Notes: generated by a model not told the origin, from the letters alone. Counted from the stretch's first letter, positions 33,888 through 42,818 are shown. The stretch: DNA of 64,000 nt from Microbacterium testaceum (GCF_006539145.1 NZ_BJML01000002.1:408484-472483), one strand, 5' to 3'. Numbers and translations are program-made.

Positions 33888-34579
33888 TCCTTCTCGACGA
33901 CGTCACCCTGACCTACCCCGACGGAGACGCCCGCGTCACCGCCGTCGACCATGTCACGCTGGAGGGACGACCGGGCCTCGTGACCGGCATCACCGGCCCC
34001 TCGGGTTCGGGCAAATCGAGCCTCCTGGCCCTGGCCGCCACCCTCGTGCGACCCGACTCCGGGCGGGTGATCGTCGCGGGGACGGATGCCACCCGGCTCG
34101 GCGCCGCGGCGGCGACGGCGCTGCGGCGTCAGAGCATCGGCATCGTGTTCCAGCAGCCGCAATTGCTTCCGGCCCTCACCGCTCGCGAGCAGCTGCGGGT
34201 CATGGCCGAGCTCGGCGGCCCCGGCCGGCGCGAACGGCGCGGGCTCGTTCGTTCGCGGGTCGACGAGCTGCTCGAGGCCGTCGGTCTCGGCGCCCTGGCG
34301 GATCGGCGGCCCGCCCAGCTCTCCGGCGGTCAACGTCAGCGGGTGGCGATCGCCCGTGCTCTCGTGCACGAGCCGCGGGTACTGCTGGTCGACGAGCCGA
34401 CGAGCGCTCTCGACAGCACCCGGGGCGGGGAGATCATGGCTCTGCTGTCACGACTCACGCGGGAACGCGAAACGGCGACGCTGCTCGTGACGCACGACCT
34501 CGTGCACGCAGACGCACTCGACGAGACCGTCGAGGTCGTCGACGGTCGAGCGGCGCTCGTCACCACCCGTACGCGTTGA
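33884..34579 (+). CDS. ABC transporter ATP-binding protein, LolD/MacB type
   Basis: A 231-residue ATPase with Walker A GPSGSGKSS near 38-46, Q-loop VFQQPQLLPALTARE, signature LSGGQRQRV, Walker B VLLVDEPTSALD and H-loop THD. It powers the FtsX-type permease encoded just upstream (ATGA overlap). Its 3' end overlaps the convergent gene at 34560 by 20 bp. Confidence 0.95.
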   Translation: MILLDDVTLTYPDGDARVTAVDHVTLEGRPGLVTGITGPSGSGKSSLLALAATLVRPDSGRVIVAGTDATRLGAAAATALRRQSIGIVFQQPQLLPALTAREQLRVMAELGGPGRRERRGLVRSRVDELLEAVGLGALADRRPAQLSGGQRQRVAIARALVHEPRVLLVDEPTSALDSTRGGEIMALLSRLTRERETATLLVTHDLVHADALDETVEVVDGRAALVTTRTR

Positions 34580-34922
34580 ACCACTCGCGACGGCGGTCGG
34601 CCTCGGCGCGCGAGTCGTCCCCTCGCCACGAATCGTGGGGCTCGAGCAGGCCGCCGTCGTCGCGGTTCACGAACGCCCAGCAGATCGGGCAGAGTGCGCG
34701 GCCGCCGGGGAATCCGTCGCCGAGGGTGGGGGCGGGTTCGGCGGGGGTCCCACCCGCGACGCACTCGGGCGGGTCGGCTTGCAGGTCGCTCCAGAGCAGC
34801 CGTCCGCCGGTGCGGTGGTGAAGGCCGCGGTGGCCGTCCTCACGGGTGCAGATCTCGCCGTTTCTTCGGCTGAGACACAGCCTCCGGGCGGCGCCCGGAA
34901 GCGCTGCCAGTGTTCGCGTCAT
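34560..34922 (-). CDS. Hypothetical protein with Cys/His pairs (120 aa)
   Basis: Soluble, with CLSRRNGEICTREDGHRGLHH in its first half and CPIC near residue 79, plus PPECVAGG: a set of Cys and His that could bind zinc. The end is acidic and Trp-rich (DSWRGDDSRAEADRRREWFN). The ATG 34922 has GAAGG directly in front. It overlaps the convergent ABC ATPase by 20 bp. Similar unnamed proteins are common in actinobacteria; no function known to me. Confidence 0.65.
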   Translation of the reverse strand: MTRTLAALPGAARRLCLSRRNGEICTREDGHRGLHHRTGGRLLWSDLQADPPECVAGGTPAEPAPTLGDGFPGGRALCPICWAFVNRDDGGLLEPHDSWRGDDSRAEADRRREWFNAYGW

Positions 34923-35126
34923 CCTTCGATTGTCGCCGCCGCGAGCGCAACGGGGGCAGGTGCGGGATGCGCACGGGGCGGTGGGGGCCGGTGGGGAAGG
35001 GATCGGCGGTCATCGCTGACCACCACCGGTGCGACGAGAGAACATGTCGACCTCCTGGTTTCCCCACCATCCGCTCGTCAGCCGAAGATTCCGAGGGGGT
35101 TGACAGGACGAAGGACGGTGCTATGT

Positions 35127-35143
35127 ATACCCCATGGGGGTAT
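35127..35143 (+). promoter_or_regulatory. CsoR operator overlapping the csoR promoter
   Basis: ATACCCC-ATG-GGGGTAT, a perfect inverted repeat of the CsoR type. Its right arm shares bases with TATCGT (35141-35146), the -10-like box that lies 6 nt before ATG 35153. Another candidate -35, TTGACA at 35100, gives no clean -10 at 16-18 nt. Copper release of CsoR should open this promoter. Confidence 0.8.
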
Positions 35144-35152
35144 CGTGGAGCC

Positions 35153-35434
35153 ATGCACGGATACGAGGGCCACAAGGACGACCTCCTCAAGCGCCTGCGC
35201 CGCGCCGAGGGGCAGGTGCGCGGCATCGCGCGCATGGTCGACGACGACCAGTACTGCATCGACATCCTCACCCAGGTCTCCGCGGTGACCAAGGCACTCG
35301 AGAACGTCGCCCTCTCGCTGCTCGACGACCACCTCTCGCACTGCGTCGCCGAGGCGGCCGCACAGGGCGGCCCCGTCGCCGAAGAGAAGCTCAGAGAAGC
35401 CAACCAGGCGATCGCTCGCCTGGTCCGCTCGTAA
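35153..35434 (+). CDS. csoR: Copper-sensing transcriptional repressor CsoR
   Basis: A 93-residue four-helix-bundle repressor. The Cu(I) ligands C35, H60 and C64 (YCIDIL and DDHLSHC) match the C-H-C set of Mycobacterium tuberculosis CsoR with the same spacing. It begins at ATG 35153, where its operator and promoter lie directly upstream, so it should repress itself and the downstream copZ-like gene 10 bp away. No CopA ATPase follows within the window. Confidence 0.95.
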   Translation: MHGYEGHKDDLLKRLRRAEGQVRGIARMVDDDQYCIDILTQVSAVTKALENVALSLLDDHLSHCVAEAAAQGGPVAEEKLREANQAIARLVRS

Positions 35435-35444
35435 GGAGACACGT

Positions 35445-35777
35445 ATGACCGAACAGCGCATCGACCTCGGCCTCACCTCGACCTCGACCGCCGGCGGCGG
35501 GTGCGGCGACGGGTGCGGGTGCGGCCACGGAGCCGCGGCATCCGCCCCTGCCGTCCGCGCGGACGCGGCGACGACCGACGTGATCCGCGTCGAGGGGATG
35601 ACCTGTGCGCACTGCGTGCGCGCGGTCACCGAAGAGCTCAACGCGCTCGACGGCGTGGAGGTCGTCGACGTCGAGCTCCGTGTCGGCGACGCTTCGCTCG
35701 TGCGTATCGCGGGCACGGCCGACGACGACGCGCTCACCGCAGCCATCGACGAGGCCGGGTATACGCGCGTGCGCTGA
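35445..35777 (+). CDS. CopZ-like copper chaperone with Cys-rich N-terminal tail
   Basis: A 110-residue protein with a heavy-metal-associated domain, Cu-binding MTCAHC (C54, C57) at residues 52-57, and an unusual Cys-rich lead GGGCGDGCGCGHG (C20, C24, C26, H28) that could bind more metal. ATG 35445 follows AAGGAG. It lies 10 bp after csoR in the same operon. HMA chaperones usually hand Cu(I) to a CopA-type ATPase, which must be encoded elsewhere. Confidence 0.9.
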   Translation: MTEQRIDLGLTSTSTAGGGCGDGCGCGHGAAASAPAVRADAATTDVIRVEGMTCAHCVRAVTEELNALDGVEVVDVELRVGDASLVRIAGTADDDALTAAIDEAGYTRVR

Positions 35778-35837
35778 CCCCGCACGTCCGAGCATCGCGC
35801 GGGCGAGCCTCACCCGACGCCGATCACCGAGTCGGGT

Positions 35838-36128
35838 TCAAAAGGCGCGGCGCACCAGGACGTCGACGGCGGCGTGGAAGGTGAGGTGCTGAGACACCTC
35901 GACCGCGCGGTCGTAGCGCGCTCCGCCCAGGGCCACGAAGACGGCGCCGACGACCTCGACGTACCCGACGATGTACCCGTCGCGGGCGACCTCGTACAGG
36001 TCGAGATCGACGCGTGTCCACGGGATCTCGGTGAGGACGGGCGGAGCGGAGGACGGGGCCGCTTTCGCCGCGGCGCGGGCCGCAGCCTTCGATGATCCCG
36101 GGCGGCTGAGGGGTGCTTCCATGACCAT
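35838..36128 (-). CDS. Hypothetical protein (96 aa)
   Basis: Short basic, Ala-rich N-terminus (SSKAAARAAAKAAPSSAP) followed by a compact soluble part: IPWTRVDLDLYEVARDGYIV, GYVEVVGAVFVALGG, and YDRAVEVSQHLTFHAAVDVL. ATG 36128 has AAGGAG 6 nt upstream. It converges on copZ. No domain recognised; the second half looks like a small alpha-beta fold. Confidence 0.65.
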   Translation of the reverse strand: MVMEAPLSRPGSSKAAARAAAKAAPSSAPPVLTEIPWTRVDLDLYEVARDGYIVGYVEVVGAVFVALGGARYDRAVEVSQHLTFHAAVDVLVRRAF

Positions 36129-36227
36129 GCGAGACTCCTTGGCTCCTCCGGGGTGCTCTCAGCCTGCGCCGTTCACCCGTGAATCTCGCGGCCCTTGACG
36201 AGACGGCGCATCGAAGCTACGGCGAGG

Positions 36228-36773
36228 TCAGACGGCACTGCGCGCGGGGCGACCGCGGCGCGGACGCTCGTCCGACAGGTCGAACGGCTCCACCCCCGCC
36301 GTGAGCGTCTCGACCTCGTCGAGCCACCGCAGGTCGGCCTCGAGTCGCACCCGGCGAGCGGTGAGCACGATGGCCGCGGGAACGGCATCCGTCCGCTCCG
36401 CCTGCACCTCGGCGAGCGCCGCACGGACCGCTTCGCGCTGGACCGACAGGATGCCGGGCACATCCGCTCCCGGCAGCGTCACGGCGAGCGCGATCTTGAG
36501 GGCCACGTCGTCGCGCCCCTCGACCAGGGATGCCCCCGAGAGCCACGCACGCAGCTCGGCGCGACCGTCGGCGGTCACCTCCCACAGCACGCGCGCTTCG
36601 TCGTCGAGGCCGGCGCCCTGCACCAGCCCGTCGCGCTCGAGGCGCTCGAGGGTCGTGTACACCTGGCCGACGTTCACCCGCGCGCCCGTGCGGCGCTCGT
36701 ACTCGGCCCGCAGCTGGGAGCCGTAGCAGGTGCCGCGATCGAGGATCGCGAGCAGGCTCAGACGGACGGACAC
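36228..36773 (-). CDS. PadR-family transcriptional regulator
   Basis: A 181-residue regulator with the winged helix at residues 3-75 (LSLLAILDRGTCYGSQLRAEY, VNVGQVYTTLERLERDGLV) and a C-terminal helical PadR dimerisation part. The GTG start at 36773 follows AGGAGG; the frame to 40949 behind it is only the antisense of the cyd operon. A TATACT -10 box lies on the minus strand at 36808-36813. It is divergent from cydA and could regulate it, although the visible cyd dyad looks more like a GntR type. Confidence 0.85.
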   Translation of the reverse strand: MSVRLSLLAILDRGTCYGSQLRAEYERRTGARVNVGQVYTTLERLERDGLVQGAGLDDEARVLWEVTADGRAELRAWLSGASLVEGRDDVALKIALAVTLPGADVPGILSVQREAVRAALAEVQAERTDAVPAAIVLTARRVRLEADLRWLDEVETLTAGVEPFDLSDERPRRGRPARSAV

Positions 36774-36807
36774 GGGCGCCTCCTGGCGACGGAGAAATGA
36801 CTTGCCG

Positions 36808-36813
36808 AGTATA
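36808..36813 (-). promoter_or_regulatory. -10 box of the padR promoter
   Basis: TATACT on the minus strand, 34 nt before the GTG start, leaving room for a leader with AGGAGG. Confidence 0.55.
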
Positions 36814-36859
36814 TCGTTCGACGCCGAGGGATCGCCCGACGCGCCGGAAGGCCCCGGCG

Positions 36860-36879
36860 TAGCATGTGGTCTGACCACA
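36860..36879 (+). promoter_or_regulatory. cydA promoter with overlapping operator dyad
   Basis: -10 box TAGCAT (36860-36865) followed by TGTGGT-CTG-ACCACA (36865-36879), a perfect 6-3-6 dyad. The start of transcription would fall inside the dyad, so a bound protein should block cydABDC. The core TGGTnnnACCA is the consensus of many GntR/FadR-type regulators. Confidence 0.65.
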
Positions 36880-36905
36880 CAGTCCGGTTCGATCGGAGGC
36901 TCCTG

Positions 36906-38345
36906 ATGGAGTGGCTCGACCCTCTCGCCCTCGCCCGCTGGCAGTTCGGGTTGACGACGCTGTACCACTTCCTCTTCGTGCCCCTGACGCTCGGGATGTC
37001 GCTCATCGTGGCGATCTTCCAGACCGTCTGGTACCGCACCGGAGACGTGCGATGGCTTCACATCACCCGGTTCTTCGGGAAGATCTTCCTCATCAACTTC
37101 GCCATGGGCGTGGTCACCGGAATCGTGCAGGAGTTCCAGTTCGGCATGAACTGGTCGGCCTACTCCCGCTTCGTCGGCGACGTCTTCGGCGCACCTCTCG
37201 CCTTCGAGGGACTGCTCGCGTTCTTCCTCGAGGCGACCTTCATCGGCCTCTGGATCTTCGGGTGGGACAAGCTCCCCCGCCTCGCGCACCTGGCGAGCAT
37301 CTGGATGGCCGGCATCGGCGCCACCCTGTCGGCGTACTTCATCATCGCCGCCAACGCCTTCATGCAGAACCCGGTCGGATACCAGATGTCGGCCGACGGC
37401 CACCGCGCCGAACTCGTGGACTTCTGGGCGATGCTCACGAACCCCGTCGCCCTCGCCGCCTTCCCGCACACGATCTTCGCGGGCTGGATGTTCGCCGCGA
37501 TGGTCGTCGTCGCCGTCTCGGCCTGGCACATGGCGCGCGGTCGCAACACCGACATGATGCGCAAGACGCTCCGTTTCGGTCTGTGGTCGACGCTGGTGTC
37601 TTTTGTGCTCGTCGCAATCGTGGGCGACCAGCTGAGCCTGATCATGGTGGCCACGCAGCCGATGAAGATGGCGGCGGCCGAGGCGACGTTCAACACCGTC
37701 TGCGGCCAGGACGCGTCGTTCTCGATCTTCACACTCGGCACGCCCGATGGAACGAGCGAGCTGTTCTCCATCCGCGTACCCTTCCTGCTCAGCATCCTGT
37801 CCACGCACTCCCTCGACGGCTGCGTCGAGGGCATCAACGACCTCAACACCCTCTACAGCCAGCAGATGTTCCCGCAGTTCGCCGACCAGGTCGACGGCAA
37901 CTTCGCCCCCGTCCTCTGGGTCACCTACTGGGCGTTCCGCTGGATGATCGCCCTCGGCGGCATCGCGGCGCTCGTCAGTGTCGTCGGCCTCTGGGTGACC
38001 CGAAAGAAGGCGACCCGCCCGGTCGCCCCGTGGATGTGGCGCGTGGCGATCTGGGCCGCTCCGCTGCCGATGCTCGCGAGCCTCGTCGGCTGGCTCTTCA
38101 CCGAGATGGGCCGGCAGCCGTGGATCGTCTTCGGGCTCATGCTCACGCAGGACGGCGTCTCGCCCAGCGTGCCCGGCTGGAGCGTGCTGATCTCGCTGAT
38201 CGCCTTCACCCTCGTCTACGCCACCCTCGCCGTCGTGGAGTTCGGTCTCATCGTGAAGTTCGCGCAGAAGGGCCCCGAGCCCCTGCCCGATCCGGATGCC
38301 GAGCACGACGACTCCATCGAGAACACCCCGACCACGGTCTACTAG
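36906..38345 (+). CDS. cydA: Cytochrome bd oxidase subunit I
   Basis: A 479-residue quinol oxidase subunit with nine helices. It shows the heme-ligand His21 in WQFGLTTLYHFLF, WLHITRFFGKIFLINFAMGV, and the GRQPWIVFGLMLTQDGVSPSVP block. The Q-loop is short, as in most Gram-positive enzymes. ATG 36906 follows GGAGG by 6 nt. It is first in cydABDC and supports respiration at low oxygen. A dyad on its promoter suggests repression. Confidence 0.95.
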   Translation: MEWLDPLALARWQFGLTTLYHFLFVPLTLGMSLIVAIFQTVWYRTGDVRWLHITRFFGKIFLINFAMGVVTGIVQEFQFGMNWSAYSRFVGDVFGAPLAFEGLLAFFLEATFIGLWIFGWDKLPRLAHLASIWMAGIGATLSAYFIIAANAFMQNPVGYQMSADGHRAELVDFWAMLTNPVALAAFPHTIFAGWMFAAMVVVAVSAWHMARGRNTDMMRKTLRFGLWSTLVSFVLVAIVGDQLSLIMVATQPMKMAAAEATFNTVCGQDASFSIFTLGTPDGTSELFSIRVPFLLSILSTHSLDGCVEGINDLNTLYSQQMFPQFADQVDGNFAPVLWVTYWAFRWMIALGGIAALVSVVGLWVTRKKATRPVAPWMWRVAIWAAPLPMLASLVGWLFTEMGRQPWIVFGLMLTQDGVSPSVPGWSVLISLIAFTLVYATLAVVEFGLIVKFAQKGPEPLPDPDAEHDDSIENTPTTVY

Positions 38346-38354
38346 GAGCCCCTC

Positions 38355-39380
38355 ATGGACCTCGCACACCTCTGGTTCTGGATCGTCGCCTTCCTCTTCG
38401 TCGGCTACTTCGTGCTCGACGGCTTCGATTTCGGCGTCGGCATGTCGCTCCCCTTCCTCGGCAAGGACGACATCGCGCGCCGCCAGATCATCAACACGAT
38501 CGGCCCCGTCTGGGACCTCAACGAGACCTGGGTCATCGTCGCCGGCGCGGCCCTGTTCGCGTCGTTCCCCGAGTGGTACGCGACGCTGTTCAGCGGCTTC
38601 TACCTCCCGCTGCTCGCGATCCTGCTGGCCCTCATCGCCCGCGGCGTCTCGTTCGAGTACCGCCACCAGCGCGACTCCCTGAAGTGGAAGCGGACCTTCG
38701 ACCGCATGATCGTCGCGGGATCCGCCGCCCCCGCCTTCCTCTGGGGCGTCGCGTTCGCGAACATCGTGCAGGGCGTGCCCCTGAATGCCGATCACGAGTA
38801 CGTCGGCACCGTGCTGACGCTGCTGAACCCCTATGGCATCCTCGGCGGGCTCACGACCCTGAGCCTGTTCTTCCTGCACGGCGTGTACTTCGTGGCGCTG
38901 AAGACCGACGGCCAGGTGCGCGCCGACGCTCGACGCCTCGCGGGCCGCGCGGGCCTCGTCACGATCGCCCTGGCCGCGCTCTTCCTCATCTGGACGATCG
39001 CGAACGCCGCGGACGCTCCGCTGTTCCTCGGCGTGGTCGCCCTCTCCGGCGTCGCCGCGCTGACGCTGATCGGCTCGTGGGTCTCGAACGCCCGCGACCG
39101 CGAAGGCACCGCCTTCACCCTGGGAGCGGTGACCATCGTCGCCGCGGTCGCCGCGCTGTTCTTCGCGCTGTTCCCGAACGTCATGCCCTCCACGCTCGGG
39201 GCGGGCTCGAGCCTCACCATCGACAACGCCTCGAGCACCGAGTACACGCTGACCATCATGAGCTGGGCGGCGCTCATCTTCCTCCCGCTGATCCTCGCCT
39301 ACCAGGGCTGGACCTACTGGGTGTTCCGCAAACGCGTGACCCGCGCCCGCATCGAGAAGGCCGCGCTCGTCGCCCACTGA
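38355..39380 (+). CDS. cydB: Cytochrome bd oxidase subunit II
   Basis: A 341-residue subunit starting MDLAHLWFWIVAFLFVGYF with the VLDGFDFGVGM block and the WDLNETWVI region characteristic of CydB. It packs with CydA. ATG 38355 follows AGGAG, 9 bp after the cydA stop. Eight or nine helices; no anomaly. Confidence 0.95.
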   Translation: MDLAHLWFWIVAFLFVGYFVLDGFDFGVGMSLPFLGKDDIARRQIINTIGPVWDLNETWVIVAGAALFASFPEWYATLFSGFYLPLLAILLALIARGVSFEYRHQRDSLKWKRTFDRMIVAGSAAPAFLWGVAFANIVQGVPLNADHEYVGTVLTLLNPYGILGGLTTLSLFFLHGVYFVALKTDGQVRADARRLAGRAGLVTIALAALFLIWTIANAADAPLFLGVVALSGVAALTLIGSWVSNARDREGTAFTLGAVTIVAAVAALFFALFPNVMPSTLGAGSSLTIDNASSTEYTLTIMSWAALIFLPLILAYQGWTYWVFRKRVTRARIEKAALVAH

Positions 39381-39383
39381 CCC

Positions 39384-41135
39384 ATGAAACCCGTCGACCC
39401 GCGGCTGCTCCGCTACGCCACCGCCTCTCGCGCCTTCTTCGCCGTGACCGCGGCGATCGTGCTCGCGCAGACGGGGGTCGTCGTCGGGTTCGCGTGGGCA
39501 CTCAGCGCCGCGCTGGTCGGCGTGATCCAGGGCCGGCCGGTCGGCGAGTTGTGGGGAGACGTCGGGGTCGCGGCATCCCTCGTGCTCCTCCGGGGGGTGC
39601 TGATCGCGGCCTCGGAGCGCGCGTCGGCGCACGGCGCGGCGGCAGCGTCGCTGCAGCTGCGGGCAGCGCTCATCGGCGCGGTGAGCCGCCTCGGTCCGGG
39701 CTGGCTCGCCCGGCGTAATTCCGCGTCGTTGTCGCTCACGGCGGGTCACGGCCTCGAGGCGCTCGACGCGTACTTCGGTCGCTACCTGCCGCAGCTCGTG
39801 GCCACCGCGATCACCATGCCCATCCTCATCGGCGCCATCGCACTCACCGACCCGCTGTCGGGCCTGATCGTCGTGCTGACGATCCCCCTGATCCCGCTGT
39901 TCATGGTGCTGATCGGCCTCGCGACCCGCGGCGTCCAGGAGCGGCAGTTCCGCACCCTCGGACGCCTCGCCGCGCGCTTCGCCGATACCGTCGAGGGACT
40001 CGGAACGCTGAAGGCGTTCGGGCGTCAGCATCGGGCGGCGCGCTCGATCGACACCATCACGCGCGACTACACGCGCGAGACGATGACGGTGCTGCGGGTG
40101 TCGTTCCTCTCGGGATTCGCGCTGGAGTTCCTCGCCTCCATCTCGGTGGCGATCGTCGCCGTCACCATCGGCTTCCGCCTGCTCTCGGGCGACCTCACGC
40201 TGCTGATCGGCCTCTTCGTGCTGCTGCTGGCGCCCGAGGCGTACCTGCCGCTGCGACAGGTCGGTGTGCAGTTCCACGCGGCCTCCGAGGGGGTCGCTGC
40301 CACCGACGAGATCTTCGACGCCCTCGACGCCGCGCGCGCGGTCGAGACGCGCGAAGAGCGGATCCCGGATGCCGGCACCCCGGCGCTCGGCTCGACCATC
40401 GCGCTCGACAGGGTCCGGGTGCACCGCGAGGGGCACGCTCTTCCGACGGTGTCGCTGTCGGTGTGGCCCGGCGAGGTGGTGCTCGTGACCGGCCCCAGCG
40501 GAGTGGGCAAGTCGTCGCTGGTCGCCGCCCTGCTCGGATGGGCGGAGCACGACGGCGAGGTGCGCGTCGACGGCGTCGCCGTGCCGCACGCCCGCGCCTC
40601 GGTGGCGTGGGCGGGACAGCGGCCGGCGCTCGTCTCGGGCAGCGTCGCCGAGAACGTCTCGCTCGGCTCGACCGCCGACCCGGCCCGGATCGTGGCGGCC
40701 CTGGCTGACGCGGGAGCGGCCGACGTCGACCCGGCCACCCCCCTCGGTGCCGGTGGAGCGGGGCTCTCGGGCGGGCAGGCGCAGCGCGTCGCCGTCGCGC
40801 GGGCGCTGTACCGCGCGCGGGTCGGCGGCACGCCCGTTCTCGTGCTCGACGAGCCCAGCAGTGCTCTGGATGCCGACACCGAGGCGCACCTGTGGACGAC
40901 CCTGCGCCGCGAGGCCGACGCCGGTCGCGGGGTGCTGCTCGTCTCGCATCGCCGCTCCGCCCGGGCGATCGCCGACCGCGTGGTCGAACTGGCCTCCCCG
41001 CTCCTCGACCCGCGGACCCCGTCCCCCGAACCGGCCGTCGACGTCCCGGAACCGACGCCCGAGGCTCCGGAGCCCGTCGAGGAGACCGCTGCCCGTGCGA
41101 CGCGCAGCCCCCTTTGTTCCGAGGTGCGCTCGTGA
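39384..41135 (+). CDS. cydD: ABC transporter CydD (thiol exporter subunit)
   Basis: A 583-residue fused membrane-ATPase half transporter. Six helices in residues 15-310, then the ATPase with GPSGVGKSS, LSGGQAQRV and VLVLDEPSSALD. With CydC it moves glutathione or cysteine-type thiols and is required for cytochrome bd assembly. It starts 3 bp after cydB. The C-terminus is a Pro/Glu-rich tail (EPTPEAPEPVEET) absent from typical CydD. Confidence 0.93.
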   Translation: MKPVDPRLLRYATASRAFFAVTAAIVLAQTGVVVGFAWALSAALVGVIQGRPVGELWGDVGVAASLVLLRGVLIAASERASAHGAAAASLQLRAALIGAVSRLGPGWLARRNSASLSLTAGHGLEALDAYFGRYLPQLVATAITMPILIGAIALTDPLSGLIVVLTIPLIPLFMVLIGLATRGVQERQFRTLGRLAARFADTVEGLGTLKAFGRQHRAARSIDTITRDYTRETMTVLRVSFLSGFALEFLASISVAIVAVTIGFRLLSGDLTLLIGLFVLLLAPEAYLPLRQVGVQFHAASEGVAATDEIFDALDAARAVETREERIPDAGTPALGSTIALDRVRVHREGHALPTVSLSVWPGEVVLVTGPSGVGKSSLVAALLGWAEHDGEVRVDGVAVPHARASVAWAGQRPALVSGSVAENVSLGSTADPARIVAALADAGAADVDPATPLGAGGAGLSGGQAQRVAVARALYRARVGGTPVLVLDEPSSALDADTEAHLWTTLRREADAGRGVLLVSHRRSARAIADRVVELASPLLDPRTPSPEPAVDVPEPTPEAPEPVEETAARATRSPLCSEVRS

Positions 41136-42817
41136 ACGCCCGCGTCCGCGGCATCCTGCGATCGGCGATGCCCTCGCGCCGGCGCTTCGCGCCCGCGGTG
41201 CTGTCGGGTTTCGGCACGGCGGCGAGCTCGATCGCGCTGCTCGCGGCGAGCGCCTGGCTCATCGCGCGGGCCGCCGAGCAACCGCTCGTGATGTACCTGT
41301 CGGTGGCCGTGGTCGGGGTGCGCGCGTTCGCGCTGTCGCGCGGGGTCTTCCGCTACCTCGAGCGCCTCACGAGCCACGATGCCGCCCTGCACCGGCTCGC
41401 GGGGGTCCGCTCCGACCTCGTGCGCGAGCTCGTGCCGCTCGCTCCCGACGGCCTCGCCCGCTCGCGTCGCGGGGGGCTGCTCTCGAGCGTCGTCGACGAC
41501 GTCGATGAGCTGCAGAACCTCCCCCTGCGCGTCGTGCTGCCGCTCACGACGGCCGCGCTGACCTCGCTCGCCGCCGTGATCTTCACCGCGTTCGTCTCGT
41601 GGCCCGCGGCTCTCGTCCTGCTGGGATGCCTCGTGGCCGCCTTCGGCCTCGCCGTCGCCGTGGGGTGGGCCGCGGGTGCTCGCGCCGAGCGCTCGATCGC
41701 GCCTCTGCGCGCCGGCGTCGCCGACGCGGTGCACGACCTTCTCACCAATCTCGACGTGCTGACCGCGTACGGAGCAGTGGATGCCGCGGCCGAACGCGTC
41801 CACCGCGCCGATGCCGCCCTGCGTCGGGCCGCCGTGCGCCGCGGCGGAGCCCAGGGGCTCACCTCGGGCGCGGTGTCGGTGCTGGCGGGGGTCGCTTCTC
41901 TCGTCGCGCTGCTCGTCGCCACCCCCGCGGTCACCGGCGGCTCGCTGTCGGGCCCGGGACTCGCGGTCGTCGTGCTGCTGCCGATGGCGGTGTTCGAGGT
42001 CTTCGGGCCGGTGCCCCTCGCCCTCGCCTCGTGGCGGCAGGTGCGGGCGGCGGCGGAGCGCATCGCCGAGGCCGTACCCGAGGCCGTCCCCGACGGACTC
42101 CCCCACGACGAACCGGCCCCGACCGACGAGGCACCCGCCCTCGGCGCGGGGATCGAGCTCAGCGGCATCCGGGCGCACTGGCCGGCGCGCAGCGACACCG
42201 ACGCAGACGCCGGCCGCCTCGACGACGTCGACCTCCGCGTCGGCCCGGGCGAGCGCGTCCTCGTGACAGGCCCGAGCGGGGCGGGAAAGACCACGCTCGC
42301 GCACGTGCTGACGCGCTTGCTCGACTACGAGGGGTCGTACCGGATCGGGGGACGCGAGGCCCGCGAGATCTCGGGAGACGACCTGCGCCGCACCGTCGGC
42401 CTGATCGAACAGGTGCCGTACCTGTTCGACGAGTCGGTGCGCCAGAACCTGCTGTTCGCGCGCGAGAGCGCGACCGACGAGGAGCTGTGGGCGGTGCTCG
42501 ATCGCGTCGGGCTCGCCGACTGGGCGCGAGAGCGCGGCGGCCTCGAGGCAGCCGTGGGCGATCGGGGCGGACTCGTCTCGGGCGGCCAGGCGCAACGCCT
42601 CGCTCTCGCCCGGGCGATCCTGCGCGACTTCCCGGTGCTCGTGCTCGACGAGCCCACCGCGGGCGTCGACCCCGCGGCATCCGATGCCCTTCTGCGTGAT
42701 CTGCTCGGCGCGGTCGACCGCGATCGCGCCGTGGTCCTGGTCTCGCACGTCGAGGTTCCCGAGGGGCTCGTCGACCGCGCGGTGCGGCTCGAGAACGGAC
42801 GGGTGGCGGCGGGCTGA
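41132..42817 (+). CDS. cydC: ABC transporter CydC
   Basis: A 561-residue half transporter: helices in residues 20-300, then ATPase with GPSGAGKTT, LVSGGQAQRL and VLVLDEPTAGVD. GTG 41132 overlaps the stop of cydD (GTGA). Together they form the CydDC heterodimer. It ends 1 bp before the stop of the convergent TetR gene. Confidence 0.93.
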   Translation: MNARVRGILRSAMPSRRRFAPAVLSGFGTAASSIALLAASAWLIARAAEQPLVMYLSVAVVGVRAFALSRGVFRYLERLTSHDAALHRLAGVRSDLVRELVPLAPDGLARSRRGGLLSSVVDDVDELQNLPLRVVLPLTTAALTSLAAVIFTAFVSWPAALVLLGCLVAAFGLAVAVGWAAGARAERSIAPLRAGVADAVHDLLTNLDVLTAYGAVDAAAERVHRADAALRRAAVRRGGAQGLTSGAVSVLAGVASLVALLVATPAVTGGSLSGPGLAVVVLLPMAVFEVFGPVPLALASWRQVRAAAERIAEAVPEAVPDGLPHDEPAPTDEAPALGAGIELSGIRAHWPARSDTDADAGRLDDVDLRVGPGERVLVTGPSGAGKTTLAHVLTRLLDYEGSYRIGGREAREISGDDLRRTVGLIEQVPYLFDESVRQNLLFARESATDEELWAVLDRVGLADWARERGGLEAAVGDRGGLVSGGQAQRLALARAILRDFPVLVLDEPTAGVDPAASDALLRDLLGAVDRDRAVVLVSHVEVPEGLVDRAVRLENGRVAAG

Positions 42818-42818
42818 A

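Noticed and set aside
35100..35130. TTGACA as -35 of a csoR promoter
   Set aside because: No TAnnnT box at 16-18 nt; TATCGT at 35141 with a 6-nt gap to the ATG fits better, though both could be used.
36860..36879. Rex or FNR site before cydA
   Set aside because: The dyad TGTGGT-CTG-ACCACA does not match TTGTGAA-N4-TTCACAA or TTGAT-N4-ATCAA.
36774..40949. A 1,390-codon open frame in front of the PadR gene on the minus strand
   Set aside because: It is antisense to cydA, cydB and cydD, has H/D/R/G-rich composition typical of GC-rich shadow frames and no ribosome site; only the PadR part is real.
40067..42748. 893-residue minus-strand open frame over cydD/cydC
   Set aside because: Antisense to two clear ABC transporter genes and without any domain.
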